From positions 1 to 40,244 of IMG/VR virus record IMGVR_UViG_3300033145_001682: 40,244 nucleotides of DNA; one strand, written 5' to 3'. Below, one piece after another: positions 6,236-14,293 of this stretch. This DNA comes from a virus. Under the pieces are notes generated by a model. That model did not search any database and had not been told where the DNA came from. It saw only the letters and a program-made list of their open reading frames with translations. The translations under genes and the position numbers were made by a program. Each line of letters starts with the position of its first letter. Position 1 is the stretch's first letter.

Positions 6236-6609
6236 ATTGCTTCCCTCTTTCCACTTTCTACCCGCTTCGCCCACTCCTCGCCGAACTCATCTTTAAATGC
6301 TCTGAGGGCTGCTTCGATTAAGCCCTTGATCTCCTCGGGTGTCACCCTTAGGCCCAGTTCCCCAGCCCTGGCCGCGAGCCACTCGGCGGCTTTCTGATAT
6401 TTCTGTTCGCCATGCAGGTCTTTATAAACCTGTTCGACGAACCTGACCGCCAGGGCAGCCAATTCCTTCTTCGTTGCCAACTCACTTTCGATCTGCTGCA
6501 TTTTCTCCACGCCCAACCGCTTCTGCAACCAGGCTATCACGTAGGTTGCGGCGAGCATGGCCAACAGAACCAAAACATTGTTTACCAGGTTATACAGCAC
6601 TTCGTGCAC
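6223..6609 (-). CDS. Phage holin, LLH (phage_holin_6_1) family
   Basis: 128 residues, GTG start after AAGGAGAGTTGAGAC. One N-terminal transmembrane helix (residues 5-28, LYNLVNNVLVLLAMLAATYVIAW) is followed by a long charged helical cytoplasmic part (KELAALAVRFVEQVY, LGLRVTPEEIKGLIEAAL). This is the pattern of the LLH holin family. It follows the amidase gene by 26 bp, and its stop lies in the operon terminator. It probably opens the membrane for the amidase. Confidence 0.8.
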   Translation of the reverse strand: MHEVLYNLVNNVLVLLAMLAATYVIAWLQKRLGVEKMQQIESELATKKELAALAVRFVEQVYKDLHGEQKYQKAAEWLAARAGELGLRVTPEEIKGLIEAALRAFKDEFGEEWAKRVESGKREAMPPG

Positions 6610-6635
6610 GTCTCAACTCTCCTTTCGTTAAGGAC

Positions 6636-7433
6636 TCATTTTCTTCCTTCCTTCAATTCCTTCACTTCTTGTTCCAGTTCTTTTATCTTTTTCACCAAAT
6701 CTCTCCGGTTATTCAGGACGACAGCCAGCACGAAAGCCTTGTCCGGAGCCTGCTCCGGATCGTGCAGTTTGGTAGTTATTCCCTCTCTTAACGCATCTTC
6801 GGCAACCTGCTTTTTCCAGTCGGGAACAACCGGAATAGGTCGGTCGGTCACGCTTACCCCTCCTCCTTTTAGCTGAACGCCTAGGACTTCTGCAATTCCT
6901 TCTGCAATCGCTTTCGCTGCCTTAATCTGAAAATTGACGTTCCTAAGCAACTGTTCTTCCTTTGGATTGCTGATAAAAGCGATTTCCACCAGTGCGGCAG
7001 GCATTTCTGTTTCTCTCAAAACGTGAAAATTCGCTGCTTTCACGCCCCGGTCAGTTAGTCCCAGGGTCTGGATAAGATTCCGCTGGATAGCCCTTGCGAG
7101 TTTTTCTCCCTGTCCGCCGAACTGATAGCAGTAAGTTTCAGTCCCATGCGCCTGTGGGTTTTCAACGCTGTTGCAGTGAATGGAAACAAAAAAGTCTACA
7201 TCTGCTTGATTGGCGATCCTGCATCTCGCGGCAAGATCTTTTTTCTGGTTGGGTGGCCAAGAAATATCATCTCCAGTCCTCGTGTAGATAACTCTTATCC
7301 CCGCTGCCTGCAGGATAGAACCGACATATCGAGTAACAGTTAGTGCTACATCTTTTTCTTTCAGACCTGTTGGCCCAACAGCCCCTGGATCGTAACCACC
7401 GTGTCCGGCATCCAAACATACTTTAAACTCCAC
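6636..7433 (-). CDS. N-acetylmuramoyl-L-alanine amidase (endolysin, Amidase_3)
   Basis: 265 residues, GTG start. Residues 1-180 are an Amidase_3 zinc amidase. The metal and catalytic set is His11 (DAGHGG), Glu26 (LKEKD), His86 (SIHCNS) and Glu150 (VEIAF). No export signal is seen, so release should depend on the holin. In place of a typical wall-binding repeat, the C-terminal 80 residues contain a short linker and a charged coiled coil (LVKKIKELEQEVKELKE). It cleaves the amide bond between MurNAc and the stem peptide. Confidence 0.93.
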   Translation of the reverse strand: MEFKVCLDAGHGGYDPGAVGPTGLKEKDVALTVTRYVGSILQAAGIRVIYTRTGDDISWPPNQKKDLAARCRIANQADVDFFVSIHCNSVENPQAHGTETYCYQFGGQGEKLARAIQRNLIQTLGLTDRGVKAANFHVLRETEMPAALVEIAFISNPKEEQLLRNVNFQIKAAKAIAEGIAEVLGVQLKGGGVSVTDRPIPVVPDWKKQVAEDALREGITTKLHDPEQAPDKAFVLAVVLNNRRDLVKKIKELEQEVKELKEGRK

Positions 7434-7683
7434 TTTCTACACCCCCATCACTTTCATTCTTCCCGTTCTTTAAATTCTCTTTGACGACAGCCCACTGCTT
7501 CAGTGCGTCAACTCCTCCTGCTCCGACCACACCAGCGATAATTGCCTGCAGTATGCTTACCCAAGCTGGATCAAGTGTTTTATGGATAGCATACATGACC
7601 ATGCAATAGACCAGTGTTGTAAGAAAACCGATGACAAGTGCTGAAATCCGTCGTTCCTCTATTGAGACAAGGTGTCGCCACAC
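7423..7683 (-). CDS. Small two-TM membrane protein of the lysis cassette
   Basis: 86 residues, GTG start 6 bp after the upstream stop (GGCGGTGA). There are two hydrophobic segments (about residues 14-34 and 42-60, the second Gly/Ala-rich: ILQAIIAGVVGAGGVDAL), with a charged C-terminus. It overlaps the amidase start by 11 bp. This is the pattern of a small holin or pinholin partner, inferred from topology and location. Confidence 0.65.
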   Translation of the reverse strand: MWRHLVSIEERRISALVIGFLTTLVYCMVMYAIHKTLDPAWVSILQAIIAGVVGAGGVDALKQWAVVKENLKNGKNESDGGVESGV

Positions 7684-7689
7684 CGGTTT

Positions 7690-7887
7690 TCACCGCCCTG
7701 CCAGCCTCAGTATCAGGTCAACAACCACCCCGCCCAAAGTTGCTGCTATACCCCAGCCGATAGCATTCAGCCGCGCCTCAATGCGCTCAAGATGTCCGTT
7801 TGTCTTCTTCCGCCAGTCTTCCAGATCCGAAACCCGCTCGTCGAGCCTTGCTTGCGCCACCTCAAGGGCGGCAAGTTTTTCGGCCAT
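7690..7887 (-). CDS. XhlA-like coiled-coil membrane protein
   Basis: 65 residues from the ATG at 7885-7887; a TTG two codons earlier is an alternative start. Residues 1-42 form a coiled coil (LAALEVAQARLDERVSDLED), and residues 44-64 a single C-terminal membrane helix (IGWGIAATLGGVVVDLILRL). This is the layout of haemolysin XhlA, which works with the holin and amidase in PBSX-type lysis. Spacing to the next gene is 7 bp or less. Confidence 0.7.
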   Translation of the reverse strand: MAEKLAALEVAQARLDERVSDLEDWRKKTNGHLERIEARLNAIGWGIAATLGGVVVDLILRLAGR

Positions 7888-7913
7888 GTCCAACCTGCCT
7901 CCCCCTTTCAGAC

Positions 7914-7942
7914 AAAATTAAAAGCCGCCTCACTTCGGCGGC
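7914..7942 (-). terminator. Terminator between the tail fibre and lysis genes
   Basis: Read leftward: GCCGCC, loop GAAGTGA, GGCGGC, followed by TTTTAATTTT. It follows the fibre-like gene by about 55 bp and may reduce, rather than stop, transcription into the lysis genes. Confidence 0.7.
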
Positions 7943-7995
7943 GGTCATTCTTTAACCAGCACCTTACAACAGAATGGAATTTGCCAACTATTTAA

Positions 7996-8850
7996 CTAGT
8001 TAGAATAGCCTAAAGCGAAGCTGGCTGTGTATTGATCGCTGTTCATGTATGCAGTCACTTTGAAATTATTTTTAAAGCTTAGGTCTGCGGTAGCAAACGT
8101 TGAATTGAAACCGATTGCAGTAAGGTAATATATTCCAGTATCTAATGTAGTGCTTAAGAAGAGTGAACCATCAATATATACCTTAACAGTCACTCGAGAA
8201 TTTGATGTATTGTTGTCTACTTTCAGCACATCTACTTCTCCAGGACCACTAACATCAAAAATAGTAACCTCAGTCGTGCTGTTAGTGGACGCCGTAGCTA
8301 TCTTCGATGTCATTAACAACGCCACATCTTTCCACCCCGTTCCATCATCATACTGAAGCACACCGTTGTAAATACGAAAATGGATATTATCCACTGTATC
8401 AGCATTAGGCCAGGTTCCCGTGCCACTGATAGTTATGTTCTTATCGGTATTATCTGGCGTTATGGAGATATTTGCCCCAGCAACCAGATCCACATTCCCA
8501 CCAGCATTACTTACACCGTCTATAGACACCAAGGCTCCGGTCTGGGCAGCAGTCACGTTGTGAGGGTTGCTGGTGTTGTTGAAGTGGTCCTTTGCATCCT
8601 GCAAAGTAGCAGGTGGAGTGTCATACCAGTTTGTAGTGCCTAGGATAGCCTTAATCCGGTTCGCGAACCAGTCCAATAGTTGCCGCAAGGTGCCGCTGTT
8701 GCTGGATGGCGCCTGTGCTGGGTCTATCGTCCTGCTGCCTTCTTCAACGGCCTGAATGTTGCCTTCTATGCGGTTGAAATCAGAGGCCGCCGGAACATTA
8801 CCGGCGGCCCAGTTCGTCTTAGGTGTTTGGTATCCTGATGGTGCGCCCAT
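7996..8850 (-). CDS. Tail fibre-like protein
   Basis: 284 residues from the ATG at 8848-8850, which has GAGGTGG upstream; an upstream in-frame TTG is less well placed. The N-terminus (TPKTNWAAGNVPAASDFNRIEGNI) is typical of distal tail or fibre proteins. A fibre motif SNPHNVTAAQTGA lies near residue 100. The rest is Thr/Ser/Asn-rich beta sequence without enzyme motifs. It is probably a receptor-binding or side fibre. It precedes the lysis cassette, as in many Bacillota phages. Confidence 0.75.
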   Translation of the reverse strand: MGAPSGYQTPKTNWAAGNVPAASDFNRIEGNIQAVEEGSRTIDPAQAPSSNSGTLRQLLDWFANRIKAILGTTNWYDTPPATLQDAKDHFNNTSNPHNVTAAQTGALVSIDGVSNAGGNVDLVAGANISITPDNTDKNITISGTGTWPNADTVDNIHFRIYNGVLQYDDGTGWKDVALLMTSKIATASTNSTTEVTIFDVSGPGEVDVLKVDNNTSNSRVTVKVYIDGSLFLSTTLDTGIYYLTAIGFNSTFATADLSFKNNFKVTAYMNSDQYTASFALGYSN

Positions 8851-8868
8851 TTGACCCACCTCTTTCAA

Positions 8869-9344
8869 CTATCGCCATTTTAAAAATATCTTTTGTAAAT
8901 TTCTTTTCGTCGCTGGCCACTTAGTTGCGCATACAGGGCAGTTGACTCGTGCATGTCCAAGCAGTTGCTGAATTGCTTCCATTGGTGCCCCATCCGCACG
9001 TAAAGTTTCTACTTCTTCTTCTGTAAGAAATTTAGGTATTCTCTGTTCTTCTTTAGGTTCCTTTATTTTTGCTGCTAGATTACTATGAATGTGACCTTCA
9101 TCGACTGCCCATCTAAAGAAAGAGCGAATGAAGCGTACACGGTGCGCTAAACTGGACGGCTTTAAATGTTCTTGCTTATAAAGATACTCTTTGAGCTGCT
9201 GATAGGTAATGTCGCTAATTTCGCAATTGCCTAATTCTCTAGCCAAAGCTCGCATTGCAGTCTATACGCTTTCAAAGTGTGTGGCGAATATTTAAGCAGT
9301 TTTTTGTCCTTTTCATAAAGATCCCACGCTTCCAAAATCTTCAT
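8869..9344 (-). pseudogene. Broken tyrosine recombinase (integrase relic)
   Basis: An ATG at 9342-9344 with AAGGAGG upstream starts an integrase-like N-terminus (MKILEAWDLYEKDK, YSPHTLKAYR). The frame shifts near 9250. The next segment is a SAM-like core-binding domain (LKPSSLAHRVRFIRSFFRW). The catalytic domain is then deleted: FLTEEEVETLR jumps to APMEAIQQLLGHA. A second frameshift follows, after which the other frame reads ESTALYAQLSGQRRKEIYKRYF-like residues. Two frameshifts plus an internal deletion make it non-functional. It has no relation to the intact integrase at 3567. Confidence 0.85.
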
Positions 9345-9424
9345 CTGGCATACCTCCTTATAAGAAGTATACCAGATTTAGTTGAATAAATCAAAGAGCT
9401 TTTGTCAATTCGCCACCCGTTAGC

Positions 9425-9619
9425 TTAAGGTAAGTCAGCTAAGTCTGGCACATTTTCCCGCACCCATTTCCCACCAATAAGTTCAGGGTTGTCATATTGC
9501 TTGTTATATCGGGAAATTAACTCAAACATAGTTAATTCGGGTTCGTCTTCGGTTGGCTGAAAATTATTCGCTATAGTTCGTAAAGCGTTAACAATCTCTT
9601 GTTTGCGTTGCTCTGTCAA
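9425..9619 (-). CDS. Small hypothetical protein of the fibre region (64 aa)
   Basis: The start chosen is TTG at 9617-9619, eight bases after GGAGG; another TTG two codons earlier is too close. The protein is acidic and hydrophilic (QPTEDEPELTMFELISRYN) and has no recognised domain. It follows the 207-residue gene with overlapping signals and is probably a small structural or chaperone protein. Confidence 0.55.
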   Translation of the reverse strand: MTEQRKQEIVNALRTIANNFQPTEDEPELTMFELISRYNKQYDNPELIGGKWVRENVPDLADLP

Positions 9620-9625
9620 ATTCAA

Positions 9626-10249
9626 TCACCTCCAGACCCTTATTACCTTAACTGTAATAGTAGCAGTATCAGTATCGTGAAGATTTTTCACCAGAACCCG
9701 AGCAGAATCCCAAACAGCTGCTAATACGTCAGCTGAAACATAATCCGTTGGCTTATTATTTACAGAAGGAATGACTAGCATTGACAAAGCAGGTAACGCT
9801 GTTGTATACGTGTCTGTAACATTTATTCGGACTGGATATAAACTCTCTGAAATAACTGATGACAATGCCCATGGCGCATTTGCATAAGCCGACCAGGGTT
9901 GTTTATCTATAGCTATTGCCACAAATACTTTCTGCTCGTCTGTAATACCTAACGATACCCAACCAGTATCGCCACCGGCGGCTACCGACATGGCATCAAT
10001 TATAGTTTCTACTTCAACTTTCCTGCCTGTTAGTTGAGTAGGCACAGCCTCCGCGTCTGTATTGACCACCTTCACATTTCCGGGATTGTCTGCCGTCAGA
10101 AGTGGGTTACCATTCGCATCGTAAAGCAAAACGCGACTCGCACCATGGGCACCATGTAAGTATTCGTAAACCCCAGTAGCAGGGTTGTAATATTGCGGTG
10201 CTGGCTTGTCGTCCGCGTCTTTCACAATCCGCTCAGTGTTCTCAGCCAT
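9626..10249 (-). CDS. Putative tail-associated structural protein
   Basis: 207 residues, ATG with AAGGAGGCGATAGTGC upstream. The N-terminus carries a YYNPATGVYEYLHGAHGA motif and VLLYDANGNPLLT. The remainder is predicted beta-rich (VSLGITDEQKVFVAIAID, ALSMLVIPSV) and ends with TATITVKVIRVW. The N-terminal pattern recurs in phage structural proteins next to fibres, but I cannot name a family. A decayed IS element separates it from the upstream tail hub gene. Confidence 0.55.
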   Translation of the reverse strand: MAENTERIVKDADDKPAPQYYNPATGVYEYLHGAHGASRVLLYDANGNPLLTADNPGNVKVVNTDAEAVPTQLTGRKVEVETIIDAMSVAAGGDTGWVSLGITDEQKVFVAIAIDKQPWSAYANAPWALSSVISESLYPVRINVTDTYTTALPALSMLVIPSVNNKPTDYVSADVLAAVWDSARVLVKNLHDTDTATITVKVIRVWR

Positions 10250-10281
10250 GCACTATCGCCTCCTTAAGCAAATAAATCTTA

Positions 10282-11909
10282 GCCCCCTGCAAAACCCCAG
10301 AGGTCTTGAGAAACAAGGGATTTTGCAGGCTTTTTTAGCAGGGTTTCCTCCAGTTTTCATCGAAATACTTAGGAGAAATTACTCTGGAGGTGAACCCCTG
10401 TTGCCTAAACTTAAGCAAATTTCCTTAGTGTCGTCTTTCGAGGAATTTGAACAGGCATCAAGCAAAGACAAACTGAAAATGCTCACCGATTACGTAGACA
10501 TCGAAGAGATCATCCCCTTAGAGGTTAAGCTGGCTTACTACAAATCCACCGGTCGCCCCCCTTATCCCTTGGGGTCCATGTTGTCTGCCTTAATCATTCA
10601 AAAAATCTTTTCTATTCCCACAGTTGAACTTTTGGTTACTTTCCTTGAACTGTCAGAGCCCCTAAGAAACTTTTGCGGCCTTGTCATCAGCGTTCCTGAC
10701 CCCGCTACTTTCTCAAGGTTCAAAGATAAAATCGGGCCAGCAGAGCTTAAAAAAATCTTAGACCGGTTGGTGGAACTAACCGAACCCTATTCTTCAAAGA
10801 GCTCGACCCTTTTGCAGCCTCCCTTCTCGTCCTGGACACAACCGGGCTAGAGGTTCCAGTAAGAGAAAATAACCCCAAGTTCTTTATTCGTTGAAAACCA
10901 GGTCGAGAAGGGAGCCCCTGAAAAACCTGAAAACGAGATTTACGCCATGACCATCGCCAAAATGCCCAAATGTGCCAAGGCCGCCCCAAAAGCCAAACTC
11001 ATGTACTCAGGCGGCCACTTTGCTTATGCCTACACCGCTGCTATCCTGACTAACGGTCTCGGCCTCGTCCGGAACGTGATGCTTTTTGAAGCACAGAAAG
11101 ATTCGCTTCTCGTAAAGCCGGTCCTGGAGGATTTCCGACAGCACCATGACCTTTCCCGTTACGAGTTTTTTGCCGCCGATGCTGGGTTTGACAGCACAGA
11201 AATTTCCGCTACCTGGTAGAAGATTGCGCTCTTTGAGCCGGTCATTAACCTAAACCCCCGGAATAGCAAGGAGTTACCTGAACCTGGGTTTGATTCCGAC
11301 GGTGTACCAGTATGTCCAAAAGATCCAACTCTAAAGTTCAAATACGCCGGCTTCTGTAAGTCCAGAAACCGTATCAAATGGCTCTGCCCCTTGAGTAAAC
11401 CGGGGAAAAAGGGCTATACTTGCACCTGTCAAGACCCCTGCACCCCTCTAAAAGCGGCCGGATGGTGTACACTTACCCTGAAGACAACTACCGAAAAAAT
11501 ACTCCCATCCCAAGAAACTCTAAGCTGTGGAAGAAAATCTACCTTTTGCGCATCGCCGTAGAGCAGGCAATCTCCCGGCTAAAAACTTCCCTTGATGCTC
11601 GGCCGCTTAACAGTAACAGACTTTGATAGCGCTTGATTTCTGACCTTGTTTTGGCAGCAATTGCCCAAAATCTTGTTGCTTTAATTGCCTTAAGGGCCAA
11701 GTTAAATGACAAAGTGAGATCGCTACGTTGGCTCGTTGCTTAGACTAGAGTAAACTTCCATTTGCGGTCTTTCGACCAACGGCTTAAAGGTATTCTTTTC
11801 CTTTGATAATGCCTTAGACAGCATAATCCAACATCTGTTAATTGAAGAGCCGTGATAATGAATAAGGGCTCTTTTGATTTTTTCAAGGAATGTTAGTTTT
11901 GCAAGCGCC
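10282..11909 (+). mobile_element. Degenerate insertion sequence (DUF772-type DDE element)
   Basis: About 1.6 kb, bounded by imperfect inverted ends: CCTGCAAAACC near 10286 and its counterpart GTTTTGCAAGC near 11896. Homology between the ends extends about 25 bp inward (a second CTTGA-AAA block). It sits between two leftward tail genes in the opposite orientation. No clear target duplication can be read. The contained transposase gene is broken. Confidence 0.7.
10401..11743 (+). pseudogene. Transposase pseudogene (DUF772 / DDE IS5-IS1182-like)
   Basis: The original start is probably the TTG at 10401, after GGAGGTGA. Residues after it match the DUF772 transposase N-terminus (LEVKLAYYKSTGRPPYPLGS, PDPATFSRFKDK). 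The DDE core is split over frames: LDTTGLEVPV (first Asp) near 10833, FFAADAGFDS (second Asp) near 11168, and the C-terminal YPEDNYRKNTPIPRNSKLWK near 11470. At least five lesions are visible: frameshifts near 10800 and 11450, and in-frame stops near 10895, 11216 and 11624. It cannot encode an active transposase. Confidence 0.85.
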
Positions 11910-11922
11910 TACAAAATAAAAT

Positions 11923-13938
11923 CTATATCCGTCTTCCTTCCAGTCGCGCCCTAAGCGCCCCAGCATATTCAAGTTCTTGCCTGATGATGTAGAAGTACCC
12001 TCTTTCGTCTGTTCCTTCTTTTTGATAGTCCGGCACGACGACCACATCGCCAAGTTCAAGCGCAGGGTTGCCCCGCCATTCGATCTCTACGTCTCGTCTC
12101 GGGTCTTTGAAGCTCGCTAGCAGTTTATCTGCTATGGTCTGTGCCATCCTTAAAGTCTGTACTAACGGGTTGGCAGGGAAGGTATAGCGGATTAGCCCGT
12201 TGTCAGTAATGCTGGCATCGTCTTTGGCGATGGCTTTTTCCTTGTTAAGCACCTTCAACGGTTTGGCGTTTACTACCACAGTAACACTTTCGTCTGATGT
12301 GCCACTGTTGGTCAGGGTAATCTCGGCTCCCCAGGCGTAACACGTTGCGCTGCTTATCGTCGTGTTGGTCGCACCTTCCAAAGTTGCGCTTGCTTCTATG
12401 CAAGGCGTTTCGTTGTAATAAAGCGTAAGCGATGCTTCTCCTCCAGCAGGAACCGTTACCGGTTCATTGCTTCGGTAAACCTCCTGAGTTGTATCCGCAG
12501 GACGGAGTGGTTGTGTCTCCACCTCGATGTAATTTGCAATTTCACTCCACTTTACTGGGTTATCTTTACGGAAGAAATCATCAATGGTTATACCGTAGGC
12601 GTCAACTACTTCTGCTTGTGCTGGGAACGCGCTACCCTGCACGAAATACTCTCCTGCAACTGGATCTGCACTCAAATATGATGGTCCTTCGACCCTCACA
12701 ATTCCATTCCTGTTGCAGTAGACTTGCCCCAGACACGCTTCGGCAATGAGGCGAAGGGCTTCCCTGTGGCTCATTGGTTCGAAATAGGCGTAGGGGATGG
12801 CGTACTGCTGGAGTTCAGTATCCACCCAGTATTCTTCCGGTTTCAATCCCGCATCCTGAAGCACTGCTACCGCCAGGTCGTAGAGAGTCTTATCTACCTG
12901 CACTTGGCTGGAGCTGTAGGTGCTCTTCCGCAAAAGTTCCAGCCTATCCCGTCCCGTGGTCTGGGCATAAACGCCATCTTCAGGAACAGACCAGTCGCCA
13001 GACCAGAACACACCCAGCGGAACGTATTCGATTTCTTCAGATTCTTCGACTACTTCTGTTTCTGCTGGAAATGCTGAACCCTGTATAAAATAACTCTTTG
13101 TAACAGTTTTGTCTGGCTTTACCCCCAGCCAAACCTTTATCCTGCGGTTCTGCTTCAAGAGTTGGTATAGCGGACTCTGTGTATTTCCAGCGTCAAATTT
13201 GCGGTTGGAGTTGTCAAGGCGGATGTCGATTTCATTAGCTGAGATGTTTCCAATAGGCAAGCTTCCCTGGCTGACCTCCCGCTCTTCCAGCAGGTGGACG
13301 GAGATAATATCGTTACCTTCGTAGGTCTCTTGTATGCTCGTGAAGAATTCGAGTATCTTCGCTTGTCGTCCTGGGTGGCTCCATTTGCGTATCTCCAGGA
13401 CAGCCTTGACTACCTGCGTAATGGGGTCTATATCCTTCGACCAGTTTACCTGCGTGTTGCCCGTTACGGTTTCGGTGTAGAGCAGTGTATCACCTTCCCC
13501 GTAAAGGCGGATCTCGAAGTCTACCGGATACTCGCCCCGCTTACTGTCACCCACGACTTTGAGACTGTGGATTGGCCTACTGAAGAATGTTACCGTCAGT
13601 GTCGGATACGACTCTACAAATGTACCATCAGCCTGAGCAAGCTGGCTCCCCCACCAACCCATTTGCTTCAGTTCAGCCTCGTCCGGCCCTGGCGCGAGTG
13701 CCCAGTCTTCGCCCAGCACCCATGCGCCATCTAGTGCTGCAAATTTGGCATAGGGTTCGGTTACGGCATCGGCGGTCTGCTCTGGGTAACTTACATTAGC
13801 TTGCTCAGAAGCAGTAACTTGGATAGATTGATCTATGAACGGGTCTGTGTAATTTATCTGCACTCTGGCATAAACCCGACGCTCATCAGCACGGATTTTG
13901 TTTAGAAAGTCCTGCGTGACGGGATACACCAACACCAC
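11923..13938 (-). CDS. Tail hub / baseplate-type minor structural protein
   Basis: 671 residues. No enzyme motif is seen. The N-terminal third contains VTFFSRPIHSLKVVGDSKRG and a carbohydrate-binding-like beta region. The middle has VYAQTTGRDRLELLRKSTY and EALRLIAEACLGQVYCNRNG, typical of phage tail-hub (gp27/Tal-like) proteins. The end (LVQTLRMAQTIADKLLASF, ELGDVVVVPDYQ) matches the C-termini of such minor structural proteins. A 15-residue segment, YF(I/V)QGSAFPA..EVV, is repeated at residues 283-297 and 431-445. The start GTG lies close to its GAGGTG, so one of the next codons may be used. It is encoded after the tape measure, as expected. Confidence 0.65.
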   Translation of the reverse strand: MVLVYPVTQDFLNKIRADERRVYARVQINYTDPFIDQSIQVTASEQANVSYPEQTADAVTEPYAKFAALDGAWVLGEDWALAPGPDEAELKQMGWWGSQLAQADGTFVESYPTLTVTFFSRPIHSLKVVGDSKRGEYPVDFEIRLYGEGDTLLYTETVTGNTQVNWSKDIDPITQVVKAVLEIRKWSHPGRQAKILEFFTSIQETYEGNDIISVHLLEEREVSQGSLPIGNISANEIDIRLDNSNRKFDAGNTQSPLYQLLKQNRRIKVWLGVKPDKTVTKSYFIQGSAFPAETEVVEESEEIEYVPLGVFWSGDWSVPEDGVYAQTTGRDRLELLRKSTYSSSQVQVDKTLYDLAVAVLQDAGLKPEEYWVDTELQQYAIPYAYFEPMSHREALRLIAEACLGQVYCNRNGIVRVEGPSYLSADPVAGEYFVQGSAFPAQAEVVDAYGITIDDFFRKDNPVKWSEIANYIEVETQPLRPADTTQEVYRSNEPVTVPAGGEASLTLYYNETPCIEASATLEGATNTTISSATCYAWGAEITLTNSGTSDESVTVVVNAKPLKVLNKEKAIAKDDASITDNGLIRYTFPANPLVQTLRMAQTIADKLLASFKDPRRDVEIEWRGNPALELGDVVVVPDYQKEGTDERGYFYIIRQELEYAGALRARLEGRRI

Positions 13939-13940
13939 CT

Positions 13941-14291
13941 CTACTGCTCAATTAGGGCTAGCGATACGTCTTTCCAGTATCGGGTTCCGGCTATCTTCTG
14001 CCAAGTAGCCTGGTTTACATCGCCCACATAAGCGGTTATGGTGGCGGTCTCGCCATTCTGAGGGTCGGGATACTGCACGGTATGGAAAACCTTGCTGTCT
14101 AAGATGTCTAGAATCTGCTGCAAATCCGAGTCAGCAATAATCTCCCACCTCATGTCCAGCCTCCGCTTGATGGCTATTATCTCCATAGCCATCTTACCGG
14201 AAGCGAGGCGTTCTGCTTTTGTTAATCGAAAGACCCCAACCTTCAGCTCGGTTGGGGTCTTGATTTGTGTCCCATTTATTAGCACTGCCAA
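13941..14291 (-). CDS. Small tail protein downstream of the tape measure
   Basis: 116 residues, TTG start with GAGGTGG overlapping the tape-measure stop. It is a compact alpha/beta protein (MAVLINGTQIKTPTELKVGV, RLDMRWEIIADSDLQQILDI, YWKDVSLALIEQ) without catalytic motifs. Its size and position between the tape measure and hub fit the small phage proteins of this site (DUF6711-like), a comparison from memory. It probably belongs to the tail tip. Confidence 0.65.
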   Translation of the reverse strand: MAVLINGTQIKTPTELKVGVFRLTKAERLASGKMAMEIIAIKRRLDMRWEIIADSDLQQILDILDSKVFHTVQYPDPQNGETATITAYVGDVNQATWQKIAGTRYWKDVSLALIEQ

Positions 14292-14293
14292 TA

